Position numbers and translations under genes: made by a program. A stretch of DNA of 64,000 nt from Cupriavidus necator (GTDB lineage: Bacteria; Pseudomonadota; Gammaproteobacteria; Burkholderiales; Burkholderiaceae), in NCBI GenBank assembly GCA_022041995.1, contig CP074390.1:1-64000 (forward strand), given 5' to 3'. Positions 29,092-37,730 of this stretch are shown here, one piece after another; the first letter of the stretch is position 1, and every line of letters begins with the position of its first letter. The notes under the pieces were generated by a model. That model had not been told where the DNA came from, did no database searches, and worked only from the letters and a program-made list of their open reading frames with translations.

Positions 29092-30227
29092 TTGACCGCG
29101 TTCGCCGTGGACGTGAAGAAATTCCCACTCGGCAGCAGTTGGTTGATCACACGGCTCCAGCGGACCACGCCTGCGGCATCCACGTAGACAACGTCCCTCG
29201 GCTTCAGCTCGAACGACTCGGCCAGTGCAAAGGAGACGGGGGACTTGCCGTCGAGGTGGAACACCTCGGCTTCGCCATCGTTGCTCTTGCGGATAACGTA
29301 GAGTTCTTTGGCGTTGGCCGAGTTGGGGTTGACGCCGCCAGCTTCGCCGATGGCCTCGCTGAGCGTCAGGCGCCCGTTGCGCGGCATGACGGCAACAGGA
29401 CGCAAAACTTCGCCGGTCACGAATACCTTGCTGTCCTCCCGTTGTTCCACGCGCACGATGTCGCCGTTGCGCAACAGGATTTGGGCGGGGTCGATGCCTT
29501 GCTGCAGGAGCGCAGGCAGGTTGACGACGTAGGTCTTTCCCTCGCGCGAAACGCGGATGCGGCTGTTGTCGCCCGTCAGGACGTTGACACCGCCGGCGCG
29601 GTTGAGCGCTTCGACCAGGGTCATGGGTACGTCGTCGACGTTCTGGGGGCCGGGCGTCTTGACTTCGCCGTCCATGTAGACGCGCTTGCTGCGGAAGGCG
29701 AGCACGCGTACGGTGACCTGTGGCATGTTGACGACAGGCTTGAGCTGGGTGCTCAGCTGTCCGCGGATTTCGTCCGGCGTGCGGCCGAGAACCTTGAGCA
29801 CACCGGCATATGGAAACTGGATGGTGCCCGCGGGACTTACGACGTAGCCCGGCACGTTGGCCGCGCCGCTGTAGTTCGGGATCTCGTACGCAGTACCAAT
29901 CGAGTACGTTTGCGTGGGGAACACCAGTTCCGGGTGGTCCCACACAACGATCGAGAGAATGTCGCCCACGCCCACGGTATAGGGCCTCGGGTCTGCGAAC
30001 AGCTCCTCCACCCCAGCGTTCGCTGGCTGTGTGGAGGCCTTCAGCGTGCGCACCAGCGCCGGCGTGATCCGGGTGATTTTGGGCACCGATTCCGGGTCCT
30101 CCGGATCGAGCGGTCGCTGCGGGTCGAAGCGCATCCCTGGTGCGAGTGCACAGGAAGCCAGCAACGGAACGATCCCCAGGCACATTACCGCCCTGCCAAA
30201 CGTCAGCCTGCTTGAAAGCTTTAGCAC
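29088..30227 (-). CDS. wza: Outer-membrane polysaccharide export lipoprotein (Wza-like)
   Basis: A 379-residue export channel subunit. The signal peptide ends in a lipobox LASC near residue 26. The polysaccharide export domain begins YTVGVGDILSIVVWDHPEL, and two SLBB-type domains follow (VYMDGEVKTPGPQNV and VFVTGEVLRPVAVMP). The C-terminus (VVRWSRVINQLLP) is typical of the membrane-spanning helix. It is the first gene of the minus-strand arm, transcribed from the 30228-30900 region. Confidence 0.94.
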   Translation of the reverse strand: MLKLSSRLTFGRAVMCLGIVPLLASCALAPGMRFDPQRPLDPEDPESVPKITRITPALVRTLKASTQPANAGVEELFADPRPYTVGVGDILSIVVWDHPELVFPTQTYSIGTAYEIPNYSGAANVPGYVVSPAGTIQFPYAGVLKVLGRTPDEIRGQLSTQLKPVVNMPQVTVRVLAFRSKRVYMDGEVKTPGPQNVDDVPMTLVEALNRAGGVNVLTGDNSRIRVSREGKTYVVNLPALLQQGIDPAQILLRNGDIVRVEQREDSKVFVTGEVLRPVAVMPRNGRLTLSEAIGEAGGVNPNSANAKELYVIRKSNDGEAEVFHLDGKSPVSFALAESFELKPRDVVYVDAAGVVRWSRVINQLLPSGNFFTSTANAVK

Positions 30228-30502
30228 GTCTCGATTATTCCCTTGTTACAAGAAGGCCCGCATTGTCCGCCGTCTCCTGAGCGGGCTGTGTTGCGGGGAT
30301 TCCGCTTGTCCGACATGGCACACGCTGGTGCCTTTCCGCTTGTTTGCGCTGCCTGCGGATTTGAACCTGGCGGTGTTGGCTTCGTGTTGCTCGGCGCGGT
30401 GGCGCGCTCTTTTTGCACTGCGTCATTACGCGAATGACCGGCGAAGTGTATGGCTCCAGCGGCTACATCTTCAAGGCACAAATGGCGTTTTTAGCGAGTT
30501 AT

Positions 30503-30655
30503 CTATCCCCACGTAAGAGTGGACCCGCAAAAGGGAGGGATGTGCGCAAAGCGATATCGAGCAAGAATGCGTGCCTCGTCTAGCGTGGGAAATTCCGTCA
30601 TGCCGCCGCGCATTTCGTCCCGGGCCAGCCAGCTTGCTGCTGTTCTTTCGGCCAT
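30503..30655 (-). CDS. Possible small hypothetical protein
   Basis: An open frame of 50 codons starting at ATG 30655, with AGGAAC as a modest ribosome-binding site. The product (start MAERTAASWLARDEM, end FCGSTLTWG) has a balanced composition but no recognised family. It lies just downstream, on the same strand, of a hairpin with a T run (30765-30794). The evidence is weak: it may be chance in a GC-rich intergenic region. Confidence 0.25.
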   Translation of the reverse strand: MAERTAASWLARDEMRGGMTEFPTLDEARILARYRFAHIPPFCGSTLTWG

Positions 30656-30764
30656 GTTCCTGGCCTGCAAGATCGTCTGATCCGGCGCATCTTGCCCACC
30701 GGATTTCCGGACGCCTCTATACTCACGCCCTTCTTCCCGCAATTGGCCAAAGCACAAAAAAAGA

Positions 30765-30794
30765 AGGGTGTAGGCACAGGGAGGCCTACACCCT
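30765..30794 (-). terminator. Hairpin with an AGGGTGTAGGC stem, upstream of the transporter
   Basis: A perfect 11-bp stem (AGGGTGTAGGC / GCCTACACCCT) with an 8-base loop. On the minus strand it is followed by TCTTTTTTTG, the pattern of a rho-independent terminator. The same stem recurs at 32353-32385 beyond the transporter gene. Confidence 0.65.
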
Positions 30795-30918
30795 AACGGG
30801 TCAGGCAAGGGGTCAGGCTTGCCGGGGTTGATTATTGATGGGGGTGGGACCGGGTCTTACCCTGCTTTGGTGGGCCCCACGCTTAGGTGGGGAAAGTCAT
30901 GTATAGGAGCATTGACGG

Positions 30919-32199
30919 TTGAAGATGGGGGAAGGCGGCACTCAGACAAGCGAACTCCGAAAGACTGTCGTCGCAACGTCTCTCGTCAGTGGACTGGAAA
31001 CGTTTGACTTCACCGTGTTCGGATTCTTCGCGGCAATGATCGGAGACCAGTTCTTCCCGGCGGAAGATCCTCTGACTTCGTTGCTGTTGGCAGTGGGCAC
31101 GTTTGGCGTTGGCTTTCTCATCCGGCCGCTTGGCGCGATGATGATCGGTGCCTATGCCGACCGTGTCGGACGCCGCGCGGCAATGACGAGAACCATCGTC
31201 CTGATGACCATAGGGACGGCGGCCATCGCCCTCTGCCCGCCGTTTGCAATGATCGGTGCGGCTGCGCCGCTCATCGTCATCACAGGTCGGGCGCTGCAAG
31301 GTTTTGCCGTCGGCGGCGAAATCGGCGTTGCCGCGACATACGTGATGGAAGCTGGACCGGTTTCGAGTCGTGGCCGCGTGGTCAGCTGGCAGTTCGTGAG
31401 CCAGGGCGCGGCTGCGTTGCTGGGAGCGTCCCTGGGCGCGCTTCTCACGAAGGTGATGTCGCCGGAGGATCTGGCTTCCTGGGGCTGGCGTGTTCCGTTC
31501 CTGATCGGACTTCTGATCGCGCCCGTCGGCATCTACGTTCGCCGTCAGCTTCGCGAGGCGCCGCTCGTCGACACAAACGGCAGAGATGCCACCACGCCGC
31601 TCGCCGAACTGTGGCGCGAGCATCGCAGGACAATGCTCCTGGCGATCCTGATCAGGATGGGGCCAACGATCCCCGTCTACGTCATCGTCTACTACATGCC
31701 AAGTTACCTGCATCGCGTGATGCACGTTCCTGCCATCACCGGATTCCTGTCATCGACGGTGTCCGCGCTGCTGCTGACTGTCATCCCGCCGCTGTCCGGC
31801 CTTCTCATCGACCGACTGCCTCGCCGCAAGCCGCTGGCCCTCTTCACTGCGGGATGCACGGTGCTCCTGGTCTTTCCGGTCTTCCTGATGATTGTGCGTG
31901 CAGACGGCACGCTGCCTGTCCTCGTTGGCGTCGGGCTTATCAGCGCAATGGTGGCACTTGGCGCCGCCGTTGGCACCCTGCTTGTGCTCGAAGCATTTCC
32001 TGCACGGGTTCGCGCCAGCGGCGCCGCGATTTCGCATTCGCTGAACGCTGCGCTGTTTGGCGGCACCGCGCAGTTCATCGTGACGGGCATGATCAAGTTG
32101 ACCGGCAACCCGATGTCGGCGGCCTGGTATATGGCAGCGACATGCCTGCTGAGTTTCGGCGCTGTCGTGCTGATCAGGGAGCAGCGCCCACAAGCCTGA
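30919..32199 (+). CDS. MFS transporter, metabolite:H+ symporter (MHS) type
   Basis: A 426-residue inner-membrane transporter with twelve hydrophobic segments. MHS-family hallmarks are SGLETFDFTVFGFFAAMIG at the N-terminus, GFLIRPLGAMMIGAYADRVGRR between helices 2 and 3, and GRALQGFAVGGEIG. Such proteins import organic acids, betaines or sugar acids with protons; the substrate cannot be read from the sequence. AGGAG at 30905 favours the TTG at 30919 as start; the ATG at 30925 is the alternative. A terminator-like hairpin follows about 150 bases after the stop. Confidence 0.88.
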   Translation: MKMGEGGTQTSELRKTVVATSLVSGLETFDFTVFGFFAAMIGDQFFPAEDPLTSLLLAVGTFGVGFLIRPLGAMMIGAYADRVGRRAAMTRTIVLMTIGTAAIALCPPFAMIGAAAPLIVITGRALQGFAVGGEIGVAATYVMEAGPVSSRGRVVSWQFVSQGAAALLGASLGALLTKVMSPEDLASWGWRVPFLIGLLIAPVGIYVRRQLREAPLVDTNGRDATTPLAELWREHRRTMLLAILIRMGPTIPVYVIVYYMPSYLHRVMHVPAITGFLSSTVSALLLTVIPPLSGLLIDRLPRRKPLALFTAGCTVLLVFPVFLMIVRADGTLPVLVGVGLISAMVALGAAVGTLLVLEAFPARVRASGAAISHSLNAALFGGTAQFIVTGMIKLTGNPMSAAWYMAATCLLSFGAVVLIREQRPQA

Positions 32200-32352
32200 A
32201 CCGCCCTCTCAGGCAGATCCAGTCAGAATTCCCCAAAGCCTCAGGCAGGCCGAGCACTTCTTTACGCTGCACTCGTGCTTCCCATCACTTGAGGGGTACC
32301 GCCGATGGTGCGATGCAGCACAATGCCAAACGGCGACCCCGTTGCCAACTTT

Positions 32353-32385
32353 AGGGTGTAGGCGCATCCCTGTCGCCTACACCCT
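32353..32385 (+). terminator. Terminator-like hairpin after the MHS transporter
   Basis: A perfect 12-bp stem (AGGGTGTAGGCG / CGCCTACACCCT) with a 9-base loop, followed on the plus strand by CTTTCTTTC. It probably ends the transporter transcript. The stem is the same as that of the hairpin at 30765-30794. Confidence 0.75.
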
Positions 32386-32458
32386 CTTTCTTTCGCCCTC
32401 AGCCCAAACGAGCTGCACGTAGTCGTTCGCCACGGCAGGTTCCATGGCGGAACAGAAA

Positions 32459-32485
32459 GGCGGCAGGACCATGTGTCCTGCCGCC
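32459..32485 (-). terminator. Rho-independent terminator of a minus-strand small gene
   Basis: A perfect 11-bp stem (GGCGGCAGGAC / GTCCTGCCGCC) with a 5-base loop. On the minus strand it is followed by TTTCTGTT. It lies 53 bases beyond the stop of the small frame at 32538-32639, so it probably ends that transcript. Confidence 0.75.
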
Positions 32486-32537
32486 GCTCAAGCGCGCGCC
32501 TCCCCCCTGCCCAGACGCGCGCCGCCATCCAACGTGC

Positions 32538-32639
32538 CTACTTGATGCAGGCGAGGTTGATGGCGAGGCCTCCCCAATCGGTGGCCTGGTTGTTGTTGAC
32601 GTGCCTCGGGCCCGAACAGCTCATATGGATGCGTTTCAT
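32538..32639 (-). CDS. Candidate 33-residue small protein with its own terminator
   Basis: An open frame of 33 codons starts at ATG 32639, preceded by AAGGGGGG at a suitable distance. The product begins MKRIHMSCSGPRHVNNN and ends LAINLACIK, with two cysteines and a hydrophobic tail segment. A rho-independent terminator lies 53 bases after the stop on the same strand. A palindrome, TTGGCG-AG-CGCCAA, lies 47 bases upstream of the ATG at 32686-32699 and could be an operator. I do not recognise the peptide. It could be a small protein, a leader peptide or a regulatory RNA that happens to contain a frame. Confidence 0.45.
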   Translation of the reverse strand: MKRIHMSCSGPRHVNNNQATDWGGLAINLACIK

Positions 32640-33428
32640 GGGATGCCCCCCTTCCCCGGCTCTTAGGCACGTAAATTCGATGGCTTTGGCGAGCGCCAAC
32701 GATGAGGTCAATCTAGCTGGCGGAATTGGAATGGCAAATCAGCTCTATGGACGAGGGGCGCACGTCCCACCGCTGGCGCTCAGGATAATGTCGGAGCGCA
32801 CGGCATTAATCGCGTTGCGCTCTCGCCTCGGGACTTCTGGACTCTCGCAAAGCCTTGATGGACAAGGCATTGCCGATCATCGAGAGTAGTTTTTTGGAGG
32901 CTCCTGCAGACACTGCGGGCAGCGGTATCCAGTGGCCTAAAATGCTATCAATCCCCACTGGAGCGGGGTACGGCGCGCTAAACAGTTAATGAAAAAGTAT
33001 TAGGTCAAGATGACCGGAAAAAATTTGCATAGCAAATGGAAAGTCGTCGAGTACGCCGACTCACCGCGAATGTGCCACGCTTGCACTGCTCACGGAGCGC
33101 ACGAACCTCAGGCGCCCGCCTTTCAATCCCCTCCATAGAGGGGATTGAAATGGAATAACCCCAGAAATATCGCAGCGCAGCAAAGTCACTTATGTCAGAC
33201 CTTAAAAAATTGGAATTCCTATTTCCGGCAGGTTTGGTTAAATTGACCTCAATTGCAGGAATCGGGGATAAGAATGCTGCCGGGCTGGAATACCGCATGG
33301 CTGCGCGTTTCGAGAGATCTTGATTTTTCCTCCTTGGCGCGTGCTATCGATATGCGGGTAATGCTCAGGCAATACAAAAGTGGTATCAGTTTGCGGCAGT
33401 GACAACAATCACATAAGAACGGATATAG
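32640..33428. other. Non-coding, partly AT-rich stretch before IS5 copy 2
   Basis: About 790 bases without a supported gene. From about 32950 the composition is clearly AT-richer than its surroundings. A 13-bp perfect palindrome lies at 33121-33150. A short plus-strand frame (33192-33323, starting MSDLKKLEFLFPAG) has no ribosome-binding site and is not called. The stretch may be a scrap of transferred DNA. Confidence 0.5.
33121..33150. repeat. Perfect 13-bp inverted repeat
   Basis: TTTCAATCCCCTC and GAGGGGATTGAAA are separated by CATA. There is no T run on either side, so it is not a typical terminator. Only one copy was seen. The ends resemble some CRISPR repeats, but there is no array. Confidence 0.7.
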
Positions 33429-34665
33429 GGAATCGCTGAACAAAGCGTCAGCGCGCAGCGTTGCCAGTGTGATGCCGATTTTTTTGTCAACCAACAGCAG
33501 ATTTGACGGCTTGCCAGTTGGAAATTTTCATTTTTTGGGGCTTTTGCCCCGGGTTTCACGCCTTATGCCGCCTTGCAGACGGAATTGTCCATTGATTGCA
33601 GCAACGCTTTCTTTGCAATCACCAGATTGGCCAGCGCAAACAAGGTGTCGCACTGCGCACCGTTTTTGGCCAATCCCCTGTAGCGAGCCTTCTTGTGCTT
33701 GAACAGATTCTTCACCACATGAAACGGATGTTCAACCCGGGCACGAATTTGCGCCTTGACCTTCTCCAAGGCCTGCGTCAATTGCTTCAGCGGCCCTTCG
33801 GTCATGCCCTTGAGCCTGGAGCGCTTCATAGCCACCGACCACCGAACATCCGCCTTGATGGCGCCCTCTGCTTGCGCCTTCAAGATCTCGTCGCGCCTGT
33901 GCACGCCGGTGTAGCCCGCATCAAGAATGACGTCATCCTCTTGCCCGTGCAGCACCTCATGGGTGTGCGCCACGTCAGACTCGTTGGCCGCGGTGTAGTG
34001 AGTGCTGTGCACCAAGCCCGATTCAGCATCGGCACCCACATGCGCCTTCATGCCGTGGTACCACTGATTGCGCTTCTTCGTTTGATGCATTTCAGGGTCA
34101 CGCGCCTTGTCTCGGTTCTTTGTCGAAGTCGGCGCATTGATGATGGTGGCGTCCACCATCGTGCCCTCGCGCATCATCAGGCCTCGCTCGCGCAGGTGGG
34201 CGTTGATCTGCTCAAACAGCACGGCGGTAAGCTTGTGCTTCTCGAGCAGGCGGCGAAACTTGAGCACCGTGGTGGCGTCCGGCGCTTCCTCATGTCCCAA
34301 GTCAACACCGACAAAATTGCGGATGGCCGCGCTGTCGCTGACGGCATCTTCAAGGGCCTCGTCGGACAAGCCATACCACTGCTGCACAAAGTACAGCCGC
34401 AGCATGCGTTCCAGGCCAATGGGCGGGCGCCCTCGTTTGCCCTTGGGGTAGTACGGCTCCAGTGCCTCCAGCAATCGAGCCCAGGGCACCACCTGCTCCA
34501 TCTCACCCAGAAATTTCTCGCGCCGCGTAACGCGCTTCTTTCCCAGATACTCGGCACTAGCAAAACTGATTTGTTGCATCGGCGTAGCTCGCTGGTCGTC
34601 CTTAGTCTATCAACGCTTCACAGCTGCTCAACGTCGACACTCTCGTCGATTAAATCAGCCTTTCC
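33429..34665 (-). mobile_element. IS5-family insertion sequence, copy 2
   Basis: A 1237-bp copy of the element at 12291-13528; it has seven instead of eight T in the run after GCCGA. It is flanked by a 4-bp duplication ATAG at 33425-33428 and 34666-34669. It lies between the AT-rich stretch and the intact UDG-like gene and interrupts no recognisable gene. Confidence 0.96.
33563..34579 (-). CDS. IS5-family transposase, copy 2
   Basis: The protein is identical in sequence to the transposase of copy 1: 338 residues with catalytic D143, D220 and E283. It starts at ATG 34579. The frame is intact. Confidence 0.95.
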   Translation of the reverse strand: MQQISFASAEYLGKKRVTRREKFLGEMEQVVPWARLLEALEPYYPKGKRGRPPIGLERMLRLYFVQQWYGLSDEALEDAVSDSAAIRNFVGVDLGHEEAPDATTVLKFRRLLEKHKLTAVLFEQINAHLRERGLMMREGTMVDATIINAPTSTKNRDKARDPEMHQTKKRNQWYHGMKAHVGADAESGLVHSTHYTAANESDVAHTHEVLHGQEDDVILDAGYTGVHRRDEILKAQAEGAIKADVRWSVAMKRSRLKGMTEGPLKQLTQALEKVKAQIRARVEHPFHVVKNLFKHKKARYRGLAKNGAQCDTLFALANLVIAKKALLQSMDNSVCKAA

Positions 34666-34669
34666 ATAG

Positions 34670-35041
34670 CCTGGACCCACGAAAGGGCCGGCTGGCATTT
34701 TCTTATTCAGTCGACATTGCTTTTCGTCATCGAAAGCGACGTGGCTGCATTTTCTGGCAGCGCGGCATGCGGGTACTGGCCTGGCCCTGCGGTTACGCAG
34801 GCGCCCAGACCTCGCCGGCATTAAGAAACGACTAGCAATTACCGGTGACATGGCAGCGGGCGGGCCATTATACCGAGATCCCATCGGCACAAGGATGGCG
34901 CCTGCGAAGGCGCACTGATCCCGTTCGTACTCCGCCTGCAGAAAGAGTTTTTAAACGACCACAGTGGCACGCACGCCCCAGAGGCGGCGGCATGCTGCGG
35001 CATTGGATGTATGGGGGTCCCACCAGGCAGCAAGGGATAAT
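34670..35041. other. Region upstream of the intact UDG-like gene
   Basis: About 370 bases between the IS5 copy and the next gene. It must contain the promoter of that gene unless transcription comes from the IS. No distinct promoter, repeat or RNA was recognised. Confidence 0.4.
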
Positions 35042-35989
35042 ATGCAGCATTCAGGGGTATTCACGCGTCAGGAACTCGATCGTTATTTTGCATCTTATGT
35101 GGGGATGGAAGGAGGTAACCCAAGAGCTCCCGTCTGGATATGCGACAGAAGCCCGCGCGCCTGGTTGGAGCCCCTTGTCGCGCCGCTGCAGCCGCGTGTG
35201 GCGCCGCCCGCCTGGGACGCCGAGTTCCGCCACCAGCAGCGGGAAAACATGGGCAAGTGGCTCGGCCATCAGTACATCGCCCGCATCATGGCCGCCGCGC
35301 GGGCTGAAGCACTGCGCGTACGGCTCGCCGACAACGATTGGGAACAATACTACTGGCGCCATCTCTACGCGCCTGGGGGCGCCGAGTTCAGGCTCAGCCT
35401 GTTTCCCCTGCCTGCCCAACTAGATGGACGAACGGCATGGTCCAAAGCGTTCCGAGGCCAGCCCGAACTCGTCCCACAGACACGCTATGAGGATCTGTGC
35501 CGGCATGGCGAACGCTTCCGGTTTCTCGCGAAGACCTGCGCCCGCTGGCGCCCGAAGGTGGTCGTTTGCCTGGGCCATCGCCATACCGACGAATACCTCG
35601 AAGCCTTCTCGCTAGGCGGGCTCGCCAGCGAAGAGCACGCAATCCAGCCGGCCGACCAAGTCAGGCGCTTGCGCATCTTCGCCAAAGACGGCACGACGTG
35701 GATCATCTGCCCAGCGCTCGGCGGCAGCGCAGGACTGATCTCGCAGGTCCAGCTCGATGCGTTTGGCAAGCTTCTGGGCACGCGCCTGGCAGCGAGCGAC
35801 TTCAAACACTGCCTCGATCTCGATCCCGTCGACAACGCCCCGTGGGCGCAGCTGGAGGTCTTGCCCGATCCGTGCCGGAGGAGCCAGCCGCCTGCCGACT
35901 CGGCTGGTTGCCATACGGAGGAACGTGCTCGGCCAGTGTTTCCCAGGAGCGAACACGCTCAGGCGGGGACTCGTGAATCCTTCGCCTAG
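35042..35989 (+). CDS. Intact UDG-superfamily-like hypothetical protein (copy C)
   Basis: A 315-residue protein starting at ATG 35042 after AAGGGA. Three blocks look like the uracil-DNA-glycosylase fold: GMEGGNPRAPVWICD near residue 20 (compare the V-G-E-x-P-G loop), FRLSLFPLP near residue 120, and RWRPKVVVCLGHRHTDEYL near residue 180 (compare rPK-x-v-v-x-L-G). WIICPALGGSAGL follows where family members have their C-terminal loop. The classical H-P-S motif is not obvious, so enzymatic activity is doubtful. The assignment is inference. Two broken relatives lie at 1-738 and 2302-3039, on the other side of the polysaccharide locus and in opposite orientation. The last 70 residues are low-complexity and may not be conserved. 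Confidence 0.75.
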   Translation: MQHSGVFTRQELDRYFASYVGMEGGNPRAPVWICDRSPRAWLEPLVAPLQPRVAPPAWDAEFRHQQRENMGKWLGHQYIARIMAAARAEALRVRLADNDWEQYYWRHLYAPGGAEFRLSLFPLPAQLDGRTAWSKAFRGQPELVPQTRYEDLCRHGERFRFLAKTCARWRPKVVVCLGHRHTDEYLEAFSLGGLASEEHAIQPADQVRRLRIFAKDGTTWIICPALGGSAGLISQVQLDAFGKLLGTRLAASDFKHCLDLDPVDNAPWAQLEVLPDPCRRSQPPADSAGCHTEERARPVFPRSEHAQAGTRESFA

Positions 35990-36185
35990 TATGGGCGTAT
36001 GCCAAGGGAATCTGCCATCACGAGTTGCGATAAAAGACCCCGTTATCGTGCCCCATCTTGGGCCCCGGCAACGCTGGCCTCACGTTCTTCCTGGTCTCAC
36101 GTGCTGCCGGCATCCGTTGCTAGCCAAGCCTGGCCGAAGGGCCAACGGCGCTTGCCGGGCCACAAGCCGCCGTTCACATGCGTCG

Positions 36186-36358
36186 TCATTCGGACGGGTC
36201 ACGCCTGGTCTTTACCGCCATGACGACCTCTTCCAGGGACGCGTTGCCTGCGCGTTCGCCAAGCCCGTTGATGGTGCACTCGATCTGCCGGGCGCCACCG
36301 TACCTGACGGCCGCCAGCTGGCGCTGGTCGAACTGTGAGGCTTCGGGAATTCGTTCAT
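36186..36358 (-). pseudogene. Fragment of a 2-isopropylmalate synthase (LeuA-like) gene
   Basis: A start-like ATG at 36358 follows AGGAGGA, but that frame loses similarity at once. In a neighbouring frame the conserved LeuA segment LAAVRYGGARQIECTING followed by LGERAGNASLEEVVMAVK is present, ending in a stop at 36186. The N-terminal catalytic barrel and the regulatory domain are missing. It lies directly after leucine dehydrogenase, so a leucine-related gene was probably once in the same operon. Confidence 0.7.
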
Positions 36359-36384
36359 CGGCTTCCTCCTGGTCGACGTGACGT

Positions 36385-37482
36385 TCAGTTCAGGCCGATG
36401 CCACGCGACAACACCTCGTGCGCCCATGTCACCGCCGCGCGCGCCGGCGCCTGGCCGGTCGACTCCACGCGTTGCGCCAGCCTGAGCACCCGATCGCGGA
36501 TGCCTGCCACTTCGTCACGCAGGGCCGATTCGTCGACACCGCCGAGGTATTCCCGGGCGCAACTCACGATGCCGCCGGCATTGATGAGGAAGTCGGGCGC
36601 ATAGAAGATCCCGCGCTGGTGCAGGGTGTCGCCTTCGGCGAGGGAAGCGAGTTGATTGTTTGCCCCGCCGGCGATGACCCGGAAGCGGCAGCTTTCGGCC
36701 ACGGCCGGGGTGATGACGGCACCCAGCGCGCACGGCGCGAATACATCGGCGTCGACGGCCGTGATGGCTTCCGGCGATACGACGCGGGCGCCAAACTGCT
36801 GTTGCGCCTGCGTCGTGCGGCCGGCGTCGATATCGGCCACGGTCAGGGTGGCGCCCGCTTCATGGAGACGGAGGCAAAGCTCCCAGCCCACCGAACCCAG
36901 TCCCTGGACGGCCACGGACAAGCCGGCGAGCGACTTGCGGTCCAGGCGATACAGCGCCGCCGCCTCGATGCCGACGAACACGCCGTATGCCGTCCACGGC
37001 GAGGGATTGCCGCCGAAGCCGCCGTCGCGCGGCATGCCGCTGACATAGCGGGTCTCGGCCTGGACGGCACGCATGTCGTCCACCGTCGTGCCGACGTCCT
37101 CGGCCGTAATATAGCTGCCTTGCAGCGACTCGACCATGCGGCCGAAGGCGCGGAAGAGTTGCTGGCGGTCGGTCTGCGCCGGGGAACGCAGGATCACCGC
37201 CTTGCCGCCACCGAACGGCAGCCCGGCGAGGGCGTTCTTGTAGGCCATGCCCTGTGACAGGCGCAGCGCATCGGACAGCGCGTCGGCTTCGGCGGGATAG
37301 GCCCAGTACCGGCAGCCGCCGAAGGCGGGGCCCAGTCTGGTGTTGTAGATGGCGATGATGGCCTGCAGGCCGGATTCCGGATCGGTGGCGAGCGTCACGC
37401 GCTCGTGGGACAGGCCTTCGCCGGTGCCGAAAAGGCGGACAGCGGCCGCCGCGTGGGTACGGTCGTTCAACTTCTTCTCCAT
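36385..37482 (-). CDS. Leucine/phenylalanine/valine dehydrogenase
   Basis: A 365-residue Glu/Leu/Phe/Val dehydrogenase that oxidatively deaminates branched-chain amino acids with NAD. The N-terminal domain has RLSQGMAYKNALAGLPFGGG with the catalytic lysine region GGGKAVILRSP. The NAD-binding domain has VAVQGLGSVGWELCLRLHEAG and TVADID. The end EYLGGVDESALRDEV is typical. The ATG at 37482 starts the conserved part; the frame runs on to 37686 without family features. Neighbours are an amino-acid permease and a branched-chain aminotransferase on the same strand, supporting a role in amino-acid catabolism. Confidence 0.9.
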   Translation of the reverse strand: MEKKLNDRTHAAAAVRLFGTGEGLSHERVTLATDPESGLQAIIAIYNTRLGPAFGGCRYWAYPAEADALSDALRLSQGMAYKNALAGLPFGGGKAVILRSPAQTDRQQLFRAFGRMVESLQGSYITAEDVGTTVDDMRAVQAETRYVSGMPRDGGFGGNPSPWTAYGVFVGIEAAALYRLDRKSLAGLSVAVQGLGSVGWELCLRLHEAGATLTVADIDAGRTTQAQQQFGARVVSPEAITAVDADVFAPCALGAVITPAVAESCRFRVIAGGANNQLASLAEGDTLHQRGIFYAPDFLINAGGIVSCAREYLGGVDESALRDEVAGIRDRVLRLAQRVESTGQAPARAAVTWAHEVLSRGIGLN

Positions 37483-37730
37483 GACGTGGGGAATGCAAAG
37501 CTGTAGCTCTGCCTTCCTTGACACACCGCCTGGGTTGCAGTGCGGTGCGGCGTTTGATGGGGCGTGGAGCCCCAATCCCGTTCGGCTGCGGGCGATCTTG
37601 TCGCGCCGGCGCCGGGTTGGCATCTTACCCAGTTTCTCGGTGCGGGCGGGGCTGGGGTTTTCGCTTACTCCAAGGTCGGCTTCCACATCCGCTTACCGTG
37701 TCTCGGGACTCTTACGGCTAGCACCGCGTG

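Larger units (their letters stand above)
30228..30918. other. Divergent regulatory region between wza and the MHS transporter
   Basis: About 690 bases separate wza from the transporter gene. The region should contain both promoters. It holds a strong hairpin (30765-30794) and a possible short minus-strand gene (30503-30655). No operator motif was recognised with confidence. Confidence 0.5.

Noticed and set aside
28654..30183. Minus-strand frame of 509 codons covering wza and wzb
   Set aside because: Only its last 145 codons are real (Wzb from ATG 29091); the rest is an out-of-frame shadow of wza.
33121..33150. CRISPR-repeat-like palindrome ending in GATTGAAA
   Set aside because: Only one unit exists; there is no second copy, no spacer pattern and no cas gene.
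33192..33323. 43-codon plus-strand frame starting MSDLKKLEFLFPAG
   Set aside because: No ribosome-binding site, no terminator and no family; the AT-rich context makes such frames likely by chance.
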